Shown: one piece after another, positions 23,279-34,706 of the stretch
Layout: each line of letters opens with the position of its first letter
Numbering within the stretch: position 1 is the first letter of the stretch
DNA from: Camellia lanceoleosa
Lineage: Eukaryota; Streptophyta; Magnoliopsida; Ericales; Theaceae
Length of the DNA: 64,000 nucleotides
Assembly: GCA_025200525.1 (NCBI GenBank)
Contig: CM045762.1
Location: 89,036,717-89,100,716 of the forward strand
Direction: 5' to 3'
Notes under the pieces: model-generated
Seen by the model: the letters and a program-made list of their open reading frames with translations, nothing else
The model's database searches: none
Told to the model about the DNA's origin: nothing
Made by a program: the position numbers and the translations under genes

Positions 23279-23580
23279 GGTTTAAACTATAGCCTATACG
23301 TCTCGACAGCTGGAACCTCATGAAAAGAATTATCCGATTCAAGAGTTAGAATTGGCTGCAGTTGCGTTTGCTTTGAAGATTTAGCGTTACTATTTGTAAG
23401 GAGCAAAATGTGAAGTTTATACCGACCATAAGAGTTTGAAGTACTTTTTTACTCAAAAGGAATTGAATATGCAACAGTGAAGATGGCTCGAGTTGATTAA
23501 GGATTATGGTTTCCAGATTCAATATCATTCGGGTAAAGCCAACACCGTAGCTGATGCTTTGAGTAGAAAGTTAACTTGGC
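23279..23580 (+). pseudogene. RNase H of element C, part 2
   Basis: RNase H continues with [17 protein letters not shown] in a shifted frame, then [11 protein letters not shown], a stop, [38 protein letters not shown] and [10 protein letters not shown]. These are the standard gypsy C-terminal RNase H motifs. Confidence 0.85.
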
Positions 23581-25146
23581 ATGTTTGCTGACTAAATAGA
23601 AAGAGATATTAAAAGACTTAGAAAGAACCGAGATTGAGGTTGTGTTATATAATCAGGGCAGGTTGATAGCCACCATTGCAGCTTAACCGGCAATCATTGA
23701 CAAGATAAAACAAAGGCAATGGGAGGATGAGTTCCTTATGAGAATGTTTGATGAGTTCGGATCAAATCCAAAATTGGGGTTTAGTATTGAAAATGAAGTG
23801 TTGAGATTTCAAGCAAGATTATGTGTCTCGAACATTTCTAATTTGAAGAAGAGAATTTTGGAAGAAGCTCACAAGTCCAAATTTGCAATGCATTCGGGCA
23901 ACAATAAAATGTATCAGGATTTGAAGCAAAATTATTGGTGGCCTAGAATGAAGGAGGAAATTCTAGAATATGTGTCTAAGTGCCTTCAGTGTCAGCAAGT
24001 CAAAGTTGAACATCAAAAAATCGGTAGGGCTACTTCAACCTCTCCCTATTCCAGAATGGAAATCGGAGCGCATAACCATGGACTTCATCGTTGGTCTACC
24101 TCAGACATCTTGAGGTATTTACTCTACTGGGTTATTGTGAATAGGTTGACTAAATCTGCACATTTTCTACCTGTAAGGACTAGTTGTGATACTTATAGAT
24201 TGGCTACAATCTACATTGATGAAATTATTCATTTACGTGAAGTACCGACATCTATTGTTTCGGATAGAGATCCAAAATTTGTGTCTAGATTCTGGAAAAG
24301 TCTTCAAGGAGCAGTACGAATGGAATTGATGTTTAGTATCGCTTCCATCTGCAAACTGATGGCAATCAGAAAGAGCTATCCAAACGTTGGAGGATATGCT
24401 TCGAATGTGAGCTCTAGACTTTGAGAGGAGTTGGGAGACTTATTTGCCACTAGCGGAATTTGCATACAACAATAGTTTCCACTCTAACATTGGCATGGCA
24501 CCATATGAAGCCTTATATGGCAGGAAATGTAGGTCTCTAACATGTTAGATAGAAGTTGGGGATAGGGTCTTGCTTGGACCTGAAATTGTGCAAACAACAA
24601 CCGAGAAGATCAAAGTAATTCAACAATGACTCAAAATAGCACAAAGGCAACAAAAAATTTATGCAGATCATAGAAGAAGGACTTTTGAGTATGAAACTGG
24701 TGTTCATGTGTTCATTCATGTGATTTTGATAAAGGTCAATTGAGTTTTGGCAAGAAAGACAAATCATCACGTCTATACATTGGGCCGTTTCAAATTCTAG
24801 AAAGGCTTGGTCCAGTTGCATACCAAATTGCTCTACTATTGGGGATAGAGCAAATGCACAATGTATTTCATGTGTCCATGTTGAAGGGCTATCTTCGGGA
24901 TCCGTTCCATGTTATTAATTATCACTGAATAACTCTCGATAAGAATATAGAGTCTGAAGAGAAGCCTATTTAGATTATTAACCCACAAGTGAAACAATTA
25001 CGGAATAAAGAAATTCCTATGGTAAAAGTAAAATGGAAGGAACACTATGACACGGAAGCAACTTGGGAAAAGAAGACGAAATGAGGCAAAGGTATCCCAA
25101 TTGTTTCCGACTCAAGGTAATGCAAATTTGAAGGTTTAAACTTCTT
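23581..25146 (+). pseudogene. Integrase of element C with chromodomain-like tail
   Basis: Integrase would insert the cDNA into the chromosome. The HHCC zinc domain is intact in the long frame 23738-24424 (EAHKSKFAMHSGNNKMYQDL then CLQCQQVKVEHQ). The core keeps TKSAHFLPVRTS and SIVSDRDPKFVSRFW, while the first catalytic Asp and the DGQSE glutamate regions are destroyed by frameshifts. Downstream are YIGPFQILERLGPVAYQIAL and MHNVFHVSMLKGYLRDP, then RNKEIPMVKVKWKEH and EATWEKK, the C-terminal module of plant chromoviruses. The polypurine tract follows. Confidence 0.83.
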
Positions 25147-25160
25147 AAAAGGGGGAAGAC
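25147..25160 (+). other. Polypurine tract of element C
   Basis: AAAAGGGGGAAGAC abuts the 3' LTR. Confidence 0.8.
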
Positions 25161-25578
25161 CATGACAACCCCGTCACATATTATGCTTTTAATCCTTTAA
25201 TTATACATGTGCTTATATGCTAGGTGTGAATTTGACTGTTAATTATGCCATTAATGTGGTTTTTGACTTCATATTTGTTGATCATAAGGATATCTGTTAT
25301 GATTTCTGTTATAATCTGAAAATTGAAGGCCGTAAAATGGTGACAGAAATAAAAAAAAAAATGGTTAGTTTATTAAGATTGGCATAATTTTTAGAGCTTA
25401 ATAAGAAGTTTAATTAAAATTTGATCCAGTTTAGAAATATTAAGTTTTGATTAAATTAACTTTAACATAATTAATTAACTTAAGCCTTAATTGAGGCCCT
25501 AAGCTAATCCAGTGTATATATATGTTGAGAATGCTAATTGAGCTCATATTTTTGGACATAAAATCTAAGAGAGAGCCC

Positions 25579-25618
<40 letters not shown>

Positions 25619-27394
25619 CAACTTAGAGAGAGAGGGGCTTGATTCTTGAAGAATTTGACTTGGAGGTTGAAAAATTTGGAAGAGATGTTCAAGATTTTGC
25701 TAGATTAAGTTTAATTGAAGACTTTAGGTAAGAAGTTAGCCCCTAATTTAAGAGTTAAAGTCATTTAATATGTTAATTCAAGAGGATTATGTGATTGAAT
25801 ACAAGAATTGAGTTAAGATCGTTAAAATTAAAGTCAATTCATAATGCATGCATAGTTTTGTTGAGTTTCATCATTTTTTAGCAAGATTTTTTCGTCCATG
25901 TTGAATTTAGAAGATGAATTATACATGCATGCATGATTCACAAAGTTTTGAAAGTGAATTGCATGTTTTTGAAGCTTTGGAAAAGAGTTTGGAAACAATC
26001 GATACATGCATAAAAGTTTAAGTTTCAACTTTCTTTAATTATGAAGTTCAAGCTTTAATTTTACTAAATTCATAAAATTTTGGGTTAAAGGTATGTGATT
26101 GATCATGGTTTCATGTTTTTGGAAGTGTTTTTGCACAATAGAACATGTTATGCACGAGTTATAGGCCTTAAACTATGAGTTTTGAAGTTCAACTCTGTTA
26201 TGGAAATTCTAGAATTTTGTCTCACCGCTTGAGCGAACAAGTTTCCGCTTGAGCGCACATAGCATGCCTCGAGAAGTTTTATAGACATTTGTAGTTGGCT
26301 CAAGTGACCAATTCAGTGCTCGAGCGATTGCCTTTTATTTTGCACCTTGGCTCGAGCAAACATCAAGCCTAGATTCAAACCATCCAATACTTTTGCAGAC
26401 CAAGTGGTCTGCTCAAGCGACTAATGTTACGCTTGAGCGAAGTGCTCTATTTCAGCAAAATTTGAAAAGACATACTCTGATCAGATATGCATTCTCATTC
26501 CTTTTCGAATATTCTTAGGCTTGAATTGAGCATTCAAAATAAATTAAAGAGTTAGAATGAATAAGTTAGAGAACGACTTGCCTAAACAATATGATCCAAT
26601 GTGTGTACACTTTTGAATTGTGTAGCATCATCCCCGAGGATAAGTCAACAACCAAATCACTATGAGTAATATCTTAGTAAAGATATTTTCTTACTTTATT
26701 TTCTAAATGTCTTAATGTGGTAAGCTTTTTCTGAAACTTTGATCTTACAAGTATGAATGAGTTTTTATTCGTCTGATCAACATGATATTTACAAATGTGT
26801 TTAAGGAAATATGAACGTATATGATAAACCCTAGGTCGTTCTGTATATTTGAAATGGACCAAGGTCGTTTTGTATATATTTGACAAGATGGACCCAAGGT
26901 CATTCTGATTATCTGATAAGTATGAATATCTATTATTTGTTGACCCAATGGTCATTATACAGTTGTAATTGATTGGACCCGAGGTCGTTCTGATAAGTAA
27001 GATCTATTTATGTTCTGAATCTTTGATTATGTTAGACCCGAGGTCGTTCTGTCTGGTGTTGGACCCAAGGTCGTTCAACTATGACACAAAATTATTATGA
27101 GAATGATTTTATTCAAGTAGTAGAACTCATTCATATAACCCTTTTACTTTGATATTATTCACTAAGCTTTCGCTCACTCTATATTATATGTATATAGGTA
27201 AGCAGCAGATGTCCAACAATAGTGAACCTATGAAGGATACAAAGTTTTTGTGAAGTCTATCATGAGTGCCTTACGAGCGAGGCTTTTGTTTTTTTTACCC
27301 TTTGGTTTCCTTTTTGTAGGTCATGTTTGACCTTATCTATATATATACATTTTGGTTTTGTATGATAATGATATATGAATGATCTTAGACATAT
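25161..27394 (+). repeat. 3' LTR of element C, left piece
   Basis: Begins CATGACAACCCC (TG mutated to CA) and is collinear with the 5' LTR: TATA at about 25513-25524, GA run at 25568-25634, CTCGAGCG motifs at 26220-26450 and the AGGTCGTTCTG repeats at 26828-27080. It stops at CATAT, where element D is inserted; the rest lies at 37236-37467. Confidence 0.87.
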
Positions 27395-29968
27395 TGAACC
27401 CCAACTTGTGATTAGCCTATAAGCCATGATTAAGAATGCCTAATGAGCAATTAAGATAAAATCTTGAGTTAATTGCATGTATTATATGATATTTGGGTTT
27501 CTATCTGTCTGTCGTAGAAATATCTGTCTATGTTTCTATTCTGTTATGCGAATTGAAGGCCTTATCGGCCAGAGAATGTGAAATTGACTTGGTTTTTGTG
27601 TTATTTGGAATTTTGAGAATTTTATGGTTGGTTTAATTACAATTTGATTCGGAACCCAATAATTAGAATAAAATAATTATGGTTAATGAACTTAAGTAAT
27701 ACCTACTTAGACCTCCTAATTAGCCTATATAAGGCTTACTTATGACTCTAGACTCATTAAACACTTTTATTCCTTCAATCTTGAGGCACAAACATGAGAA
27801 GAGAGAGAGGAAGAGAGAACTGAGAACAAAATGAAGAAAGATGAGAGGAACTAAGGAAAATTAGCTTGGACACTCAAGAATTTGACTACTTGAAGCTTAA
27901 TTGGGAAGTTTAGGTGAGAATTCAAGGCTTTGATTATGTAATTAATTTAGCTAATACTTAAGTTCAAAAGAAATTCAAGATTAAGACAAGATTTGAGTTC
28001 ATAATACAGATCAAAGCATAGGATATGCATACATGCTCGTTTCATTGTGTTTCAAAGATGTTTTCAAAGAATTTCCTCTTCCATGTCTTCATTTTGGCTT
28101 TGTTCAAAGAATTCAACACGTATTTGAGTTAAATATCTCATTTGATCATGTTTTGAAAGCTTTGAAGCCAAGACAATTCATGCATGTTGTCTTCATGTTA
28201 TGTTCTTTAAGTTCCAAGTTTGATTTTGCATAATTGGCATGTTCTTGGGCTTTGATTTTTGCGAAATGATTTTGAATTCACAATGTTTTACAAGGTTACA
28301 TATGTTTCCTCAAGTTTGGAGCCAAAGAGAATGTGTTTTGAAGTCTTGAAGTTAAGTTTTGAACTTAGAACTGCAATATGGAAATTCTAGAATTTGTACC
28401 CTCTTCTCGAGCAGAGAGTACGAGCTCCCAGTACTTTTTCAGAGCTCGGGTGTTGGATCGAGCAGAAGAACTTGTGCTTGAGAGACCATTCTTATTTTTA
28501 ACCCTTCGCTCGAGTGGCCGAAGTTACGTTTGAGCATAAACTGAGAGCTCCCAGAAGTTTTACAAACTTTTGCAGATCGCTAGAGCGTAAGAAGTTGTGC
28601 TCGAGCGGAGACCCTATTTACTCATTCTTTGGCTCAAGCGACCGCTGAGCATTCTTTGAGCGAAAAAATCGTGCAACTACTACTTTTGTAGAATTTGCAG
28701 ACCACTCGAGCGACAGATGTTGTTCTCAAGCGGACTGTCCTATTTTTGAAATTTTGACTAAGTATTCTAAAGCACATTTTAGCATCCTTATTGCATCTTA
28801 GGCATTCCTAAGCCCTAATTAAGACATAATAATGAGGATAATAGTTAGAAACACACTAAGAAAGAAACATAATGAGTTAAGTATTTACCGAGCGTGTGTT
28901 TTAGTGTGCATCCATTATCTGTTTGTATAGGTCACGCGCCGTAAGCTATTTGATCTGTCTGCTCTATCTGTTTGCTTCTAGAGCCATATATGAGTAATAA
29001 CCCTATAAAGCTATGTTTGATTATAAGTATTTTCTGACTGAAATGATATGATCAATTTTTTGAAATTTTATGTCCTGTATAATGAATGATTGTCCAATTT
29101 CTGAAATGTATTCGTGACATCCTTAGCATATCTGTTAGCTGTTACCTGGTATCAGAGGTTTCATTATGGAACTTAATATGTCTGCAATCTATTACCCGTA
29201 CTGGAGGCTCCACCGTGGAGCTCAGCATATCTATTGTTTGTTACGCTGATCCGGAGGTTCCTTTATGGAACTGGTTACTCATAACCATAATCCATTCTGC
29301 ATCTGTTCTGTATCTGTACTATTAGCGCTAGTGGATTTACCACATAGGATTAAGCATGAACTCCGATTTTTGTATATGACTTGAATAAGGATGTGAATAT
29401 GGATCTGCTTCTGTTTCTGAGATAATTATGAATCTGTTTTCCGAATCTGATATAGGACATCATTCATCTAAATCATTTTACTCTGTTATTATTCACTGGG
29501 CTCCCGCTCACTCTATTATCTATGTATGTAGGTGATCAAGTGAGTGACTAGGCTCAGTAATGGTAGCCTAAAAATCTATTTTGTGTCGGCCAACCACCAT
29601 GCCTCCTAAGGAGGTTCCCAAGAAGCTTGACAGCCGAGTTTGTGAATTATGTATAAGTTTTCTACTTTCTTTATTTGGTTTGAATGAATTTTTGTATGAC
29701 CGTTCCTCAGGTTAAGTCCCAGTTTGACTATGTGTACATGTGATGGTGACGCAAGAGTTTGTTAATATGACGTCATGTATGTGTGTAAATAAAGTTTTAA
29801 ATTCCTGTCCCATGTATATCTGCACAGCGCAATGGACTATGTATGTTTTATATATCTGCTTCCTCAGCCCCTTATTATGTGTTAATCTATTCAGAGGCCT
29901 TTGGTAATCCTAGGATTACTGACTGGTTATGACGCTAAACCTATAAGGACGGGTTTGGATCGTGACAG
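27395..29968 (+). repeat. 5' LTR of element D
   Basis: TGAACCCCAAC to GTGACA. TATA box CTATATAAGG at 27725-27734, a GA-rich run at 27797-27826, CTCGAGCG-type motifs at about 28408-28740. A block with GGTTTCATTATGGAAC / GGCTCCACCGTGGAGC / GGTTCCTTTATGGAAC hairpins lies at about 29145-29275. Confidence 0.88.
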
Positions 29969-29971
29969 AGT

Positions 29972-29983
29972 GGTATCAGAGCA
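29972..29983 (+). other. Primer-binding site of element D (tRNA-iMet)
   Basis: TGGTATCAGAGC, three bases after the LTR end. Confidence 0.93.
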
Positions 29984-30209
29984 CGAGTTATACCGCACCC
30001 ACTAGTCCATATGAGCTATAGGATGTCCTAGAAAAGAATTATGGACATTATATCTGCATGTGTGAGTGCGTGTTAATTTCTATAAATTTGAAAACTGAAT
30101 CTGAATATGAACATATGAAATTGAAAAGAATGAACTGAAACTGAATACTTCAAACACTGTGAACAAGATTATTCTTATGTTTATTATTGCCTTGTTTACC
30201 TATAGCAGC

Positions 30210-31217
30210 ATGGAAAATACAAGAAGTAATGATGCAACCGAATCTTCCGAAGCTCAAATAAGCTGAATGGAACAAATGCTTACAGCCTCAACAGAATCTT
30301 TAAGGCAACAACCTTTGCCCTCTTCGCCTCCGCCAGTGCAAGTTGAACTGGATAACAATGATATCATCAGCTTGACTCAGAAATTCAATAAAATGAAGCC
30401 ATCGACTTTCTTGGGTGGAATTGAGCCATTGAAAGTCAAGTCATGGCTATTTGAAATGGAAAAGTTATTCGAAGTGTTTGCCTGCTCTGAAACTCAGAAA
30501 GTTCTCTTAGCCACCTATACCTTAAAAGATGAAGCCCGACGATGGTGGTTGCTAATCCGAAATGACAATAGGAACATGACATAGGTTCAATTCAAAGAGA
30601 TCTTCTAAGACAAGTACTTCCCTTAGTGCTTTTGGGACCGAAAAGTTTTTTTATTTCAAGAACTCAAGCAAGGCAATATGTCAATAGCAGAGTAGGAGGC
30701 CTAGTTCATGGAGTTAGCCTGGTTTGCACCACACATGGTTGACACAGACTACAAGAAAGCCTGCAAATTTGAAGGAGATTTAAATCTAGATGTCTTTGAT
30801 CGGGTAGGAGTGTTGAAACTACCCAAATATGTTAATGTTCTTGACAAAGCTTTCATGGCTAAAGGCAACCTAGCAGCTATGAAACAAACCAAGGCCCCAA
30901 CAATAGCAGAATGGAGAGGTAAAGGGTCTGGGTATAGTTTCAGAAAGGGTCGCTCTTTTGTAAACAAAAAGCAAAACTCAGGGTCTACAAGTAGCCCAAG
31001 TCAGAGTAGTGAGTCTATACCAGTTTGTCCTGATTGTGGAAAGAAGCATAGGGGTGTGTATTACCGTGCATCCGGTGCTTATTTTTTATATGAAAAGACG
31101 GGCCATGTAGTGAAAGATTGTCCGCTTTGGTCTAATAATGCCAACCGTCCTGCGGCAAGTTCAGACAGATCCACTTCTATATCTAGAACAAATTCGAGAG
31201 CTAACACTAGGAGATAA
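30210..31217 (+). pseudogene. gag of element D
   Basis: It starts MENTRSNDATESSEAQIS, then a stop at about 30264. The gag core follows with SLTQKFNKMKPSTFLGG, WLFEMEKLFEVFACSETQ and DEARRWW, then WFAPHMVDTDYKKACKFEG. The C-terminal motif CPDCGKKHRGVYYR is present. The zinc knuckle has decayed to YFLYEKTGHVVKDC: the first two Cys are Tyr, so zinc binding is lost. Other stops lie near 30583-30695. Confidence 0.85.
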
Positions 31218-31609
31218 ACTTTAAGTCAAGGCCGAATTTTTACACTAGTGCCTGGTGATGTGTAGAACACCGAAGCTGTGGTGTCTGGTATAATTCCCAT
31301 TTGTGCCCAAAACGAATTTTACTGATTGATTCTGGATCCACCCATTCTTTTGTATTGCATACTTTCTCACGAAAACTAACTAGACCATTAGAACCTATGA
31401 ATTATTTGCTATCTGTGTCTACTCCATCTGGAGGTTCTATGGTATGCACATATGGTTATCTAACCTGGGATATTGTGATTGGTGATATGTCATTATATGT
31501 TGATTTGTTGCCATTGGGTATTGATCATTTTGACTGTATACTTGGTATGGATTGGTTGACGAAGCATTGTGCAACTATTGATTGTGTGAATAAAACTGTC
31601 GTGTTTTGA
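31218..31609 (+). pseudogene. Protease of element D pol
   Basis: The frame contains LLIDSGSTHSFVLHTFSRKL with the Asp-Ser-Gly active site intact, then YVDLLPLGIDHFDCILGMDW. It ends with a stop at about 31607 within the usual VVF segment. Continuation toward RT follows in another frame (RKLLRKGCWGYLSYVLN, then VFPNDLPGDLIDREIEFTI). Confidence 0.85.
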
Positions 31610-32627
31610 CCACTTGGTATACCTAAGTATGCATTTGTTGGGAATGAGGTAATTCCTCCACCGTACTTGATTTCTTTTGTAAAAGCTAGAAAATTGTTAA
31701 GAAAAGGGTGCTGGGGTTACTTGAGTTACGTTTTGAATGTGACTTCTAATAGCCCCAACATAGAGAACATTCCTGTAGTGAATGAATTTCCTAATGTGTT
31801 TCCAAATGATTTGCCTGGAGACTTAATTGATAGGGAAATTGAGTTTACTATTAATGTTATACCTAGAACATAACCGATTTCTAAAAACCCATACCGAATG
31901 TCAACCTCCGAATTAAAAGAACTGAAAATCCAATTCAAGAACTACTAGACAAGAAGTTTATCTGACCGAGTACTTCACCTTGGGGTGCTCCAGTTCTATT
32001 TGTTAAAAAGAAATATGGGTCTTTGAGACTATGTATAGATTATCAAGAATCGAACAAAGTAACTATCAAAAATAAATATCCACTACCCCAAATAGATGAC
32101 TTGTTTGACCGACTCTAGGGAGCCCAGGTGTTTTCCAAAATTAATCTTCAGTCTGGATACCATCAATTGAAAGTTAAGACAAAAGATATAAAGAAAACCA
32201 TTTTTCGGACTAGATATGGGCACTATGAGTTTTTGGTAATGTTGTTTGGGGTAACTAATGCACCTGTAGCCTTCATGGACTTAATGAATAGGGTGTTCAA
32301 ACAATTTCTTGATGAATTTATAGTTGTGTTTACTGATGATATTTTGATCTATTCTAAAAGCAGGAAAGAACATGAACATCAGCTGAGAATCGCCTTACAG
32401 ACCTTGAGAGGAAATAAATTATATACAAAGTTGTCCAAATGTGAGTTTTGGCTTGACTGTGTAACATTTCTAGGGCATGTAATCAATAAAGATGGCATTT
32501 CTGTTGACCCACAAAAAATTGAAGCTATTGTGGATTGGCTAAGACCAACAAATGTATCCGAAGTCAAAAGCTTTTTGGGCTTGCAGGTTACTATCGCAGA
32601 TTTGTAAAGGACTTCTCCAAACTTGCT
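31610..32627 (+). pseudogene. Reverse transcriptase of element D
   Basis: PR-RT linker, then [41 protein letters not shown], and [14 protein letters not shown] (Asp-Asp present; Ile of FIDD is Thr). [20 protein letters not shown] and [20 protein letters not shown] follow. A one-base loss near 32588 shifts the frame inside [13 protein letters not shown]. The upstream segment 31860-32120 has several stops. Confidence 0.86.
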
Positions 32628-33112
32628 ATGCCTTTGACACAGCTCACACAAAAAAATATGTCATTTGATTGGAATGACCAAAGAGAATCTAGTTTCTAAA
32701 AGTTAAAGAGCAGATTAATGATTGCACCAATTTTGACTCTACCTAATAGTACAGATGGATTTCAGATTTACAGTGATGCTTCATACAAAGGCTTGGGGTG
32801 TGTGTTAATGCAGAATGCGAAGGTACTTGCATATGTTTCACGACAACTCTGGTCAAATGAGAAGAATTATTTGACCTATGACCTTGAACTCGCAGCTATG
32901 GTTTTTGCTTTGTAAATTTGGCGCGTTTAGCTGTATGGAGTGACTTGTGAAGTATATATTGACCATAAAAGCTTGAAATATTTCTTTATTCGGAAGGAAT
33001 TGAATATGAGACAGAGACGATGGATTGAATTGATCAAAGATTATGACTTGCAAATTCTTACCATTCGGGGAAAGCAAATATAATGGCGAATGCTTTGAGC
33101 CAGAAATCTTTT
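32628..33112 (+). pseudogene. RNase H of element D
   Basis: Motifs [52 protein letters not shown], a stop, [20 protein letters not shown] and [12 protein letters not shown] are present. The catalytic Asp of YSDAS is kept. Frame changes occur near 33060. Confidence 0.85.
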
Positions 33113-34690
33113 GGGAATTTGTTATCTTTGCTTACCAATCAGAAGGAATTGCTATGTGACTTGGTGAGAAATGAGATTGAAATTGTCCTATGTGAACAGG
33201 GTGGACTCCTAGCCACCATCTTTGCCCAGCTTGCAATTATTGAAGAAATTAGAGAGAAACAACTTGAAAATGAAATCCTGAAGACAATTGTGAATGAAAT
33301 TGACACAAAATCGAGGCCCGGATTTGTATTTGAGAACAGTGTACTGAAATTTCAAGACAGGCTTTGTGTATCGGATTGTTTTGACCTAAGAACACGTGTT
33401 ATGACTGTGGCTCACAATTCAAAATTTGCTATGCATTTGGGTAATACGAAAATGTACAAAGATCTGAAATAGAATTTTTGGCGGGCTTGGAATAAGGAAA
33501 AGTATTACTGACTTTGTAGCTAAATGTTTGCATTACCAACTAATAAAAGCTGAACATTCACGTCCTGCGAGTCTACTTCAACCGCTCCCAATACCAGAAT
33601 GGAAATGGGAGCACACTACGACATATTTCATTGTTGGACTGCCATGGATTCTATCTGGGTAATTGTGGATCATTTAACTAAATCTGCCCATTTTTTGCTT
33701 GTCAAATCTTTGTATAATGCATATAAGTTGGCTAATTTATATGTAAATGAGATTGTGAAATTGCATGGAGTTCCAGTTTCTATAGTATTTGACAGAGATC
33801 CTAAGTTCACTTCGAGATTCTGGCAGAGTTTGCAACAAGCTTTGGGGACTAAACTAAGACTTAAGTAGTGCCTATCACCCACAGATAGACGGCCAATCTG
33901 AATGGACTATTCAAACATTGGAAGACATGTTACGAATGTATGTGTTAGACTTCCAAGGAAATTGGGAGAGTCATCTACCGTTGGCTGATTTGTGTACAAC
34001 AACAGCTACCAATCAATCATTAGTATGGCTCCTTATGAAGCCCTGTATGGTGGGAAGTGTCACTCTCTGATTTGTTGGGCCGAAGTAGGCGATAGACCGT
34101 TATTGGGGCTAGAACTGGTCCAAGAGACAACTGAGAAAGTGAAGCTAATACAACAACTTTTGAAAACTGCATAGAGTTGGGAAAAGAGTTATGCAGATGT
34201 TCGAAGGCGAGACAGAGAATAGGAGGTCGAAGACCACGTGTTTGTAAAAGTGACTCCGATGAAAGGTTAGACAAGATTTGGAGTGAAAGGAAAGTTGGCA
34301 CCAAGATACATTGGGTCATATGAAATTCTTGAGAAAATCAATCCAGTGACATATTGAGTATCCTTATCACCAATCATGGAGCAAATGCACAATGTGTTTC
34401 ATATTTCTATGCTTCGGGAATATTTACTAGATCCACATCATGTTATTGAACCAACTCATGTGCTTTTGAAGGATGACTATACATATGAAGAACGACCAAT
34501 TCAGATGGTCAATCGAAGGATCAAAAGGCTAAGAAACAAAGAAATTCCACTAGTGAAAGTTGACTAGCAAAACCATGGAGGAACATATGCAACTTGGGAA
34601 ACTGAGGAAGAAAAAGATACCCTGATTTGTTCCCTCTAGATTCGGCATTCTTCCAGACTGAAGGTAATTTGACTTTGGAGGACCAAACTC
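33083..34690 (+). pseudogene. Integrase of element D with chromodomain-like tail
   Basis: The zinc domain reads TVAHNSKFAMHLGNTKMYKD, then decays. The core has [34 protein letters not shown] and, in another frame, AYHPQIDGQSEWTIQTLEDM with the catalytic Glu. NVFHISMLREYLLDPHHVIE follows. The tail RRIKRLRNKEIPLVKVD, a stop, then TYATWETEEE matches the chromodomain-like end of plant chromoviruses. Stops and frameshifts are frequent. Confidence 0.84.
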
Positions 34691-34693
34691 TTT

Positions 34694-34706
34694 AAGAGGG
34701 GAAGAC
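34694..34706 (+). other. Polypurine tract of element D
   Basis: AAGAGGGGAAGAC abuts the 3' LTR start TGTACTAACCCC. Confidence 0.83.
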
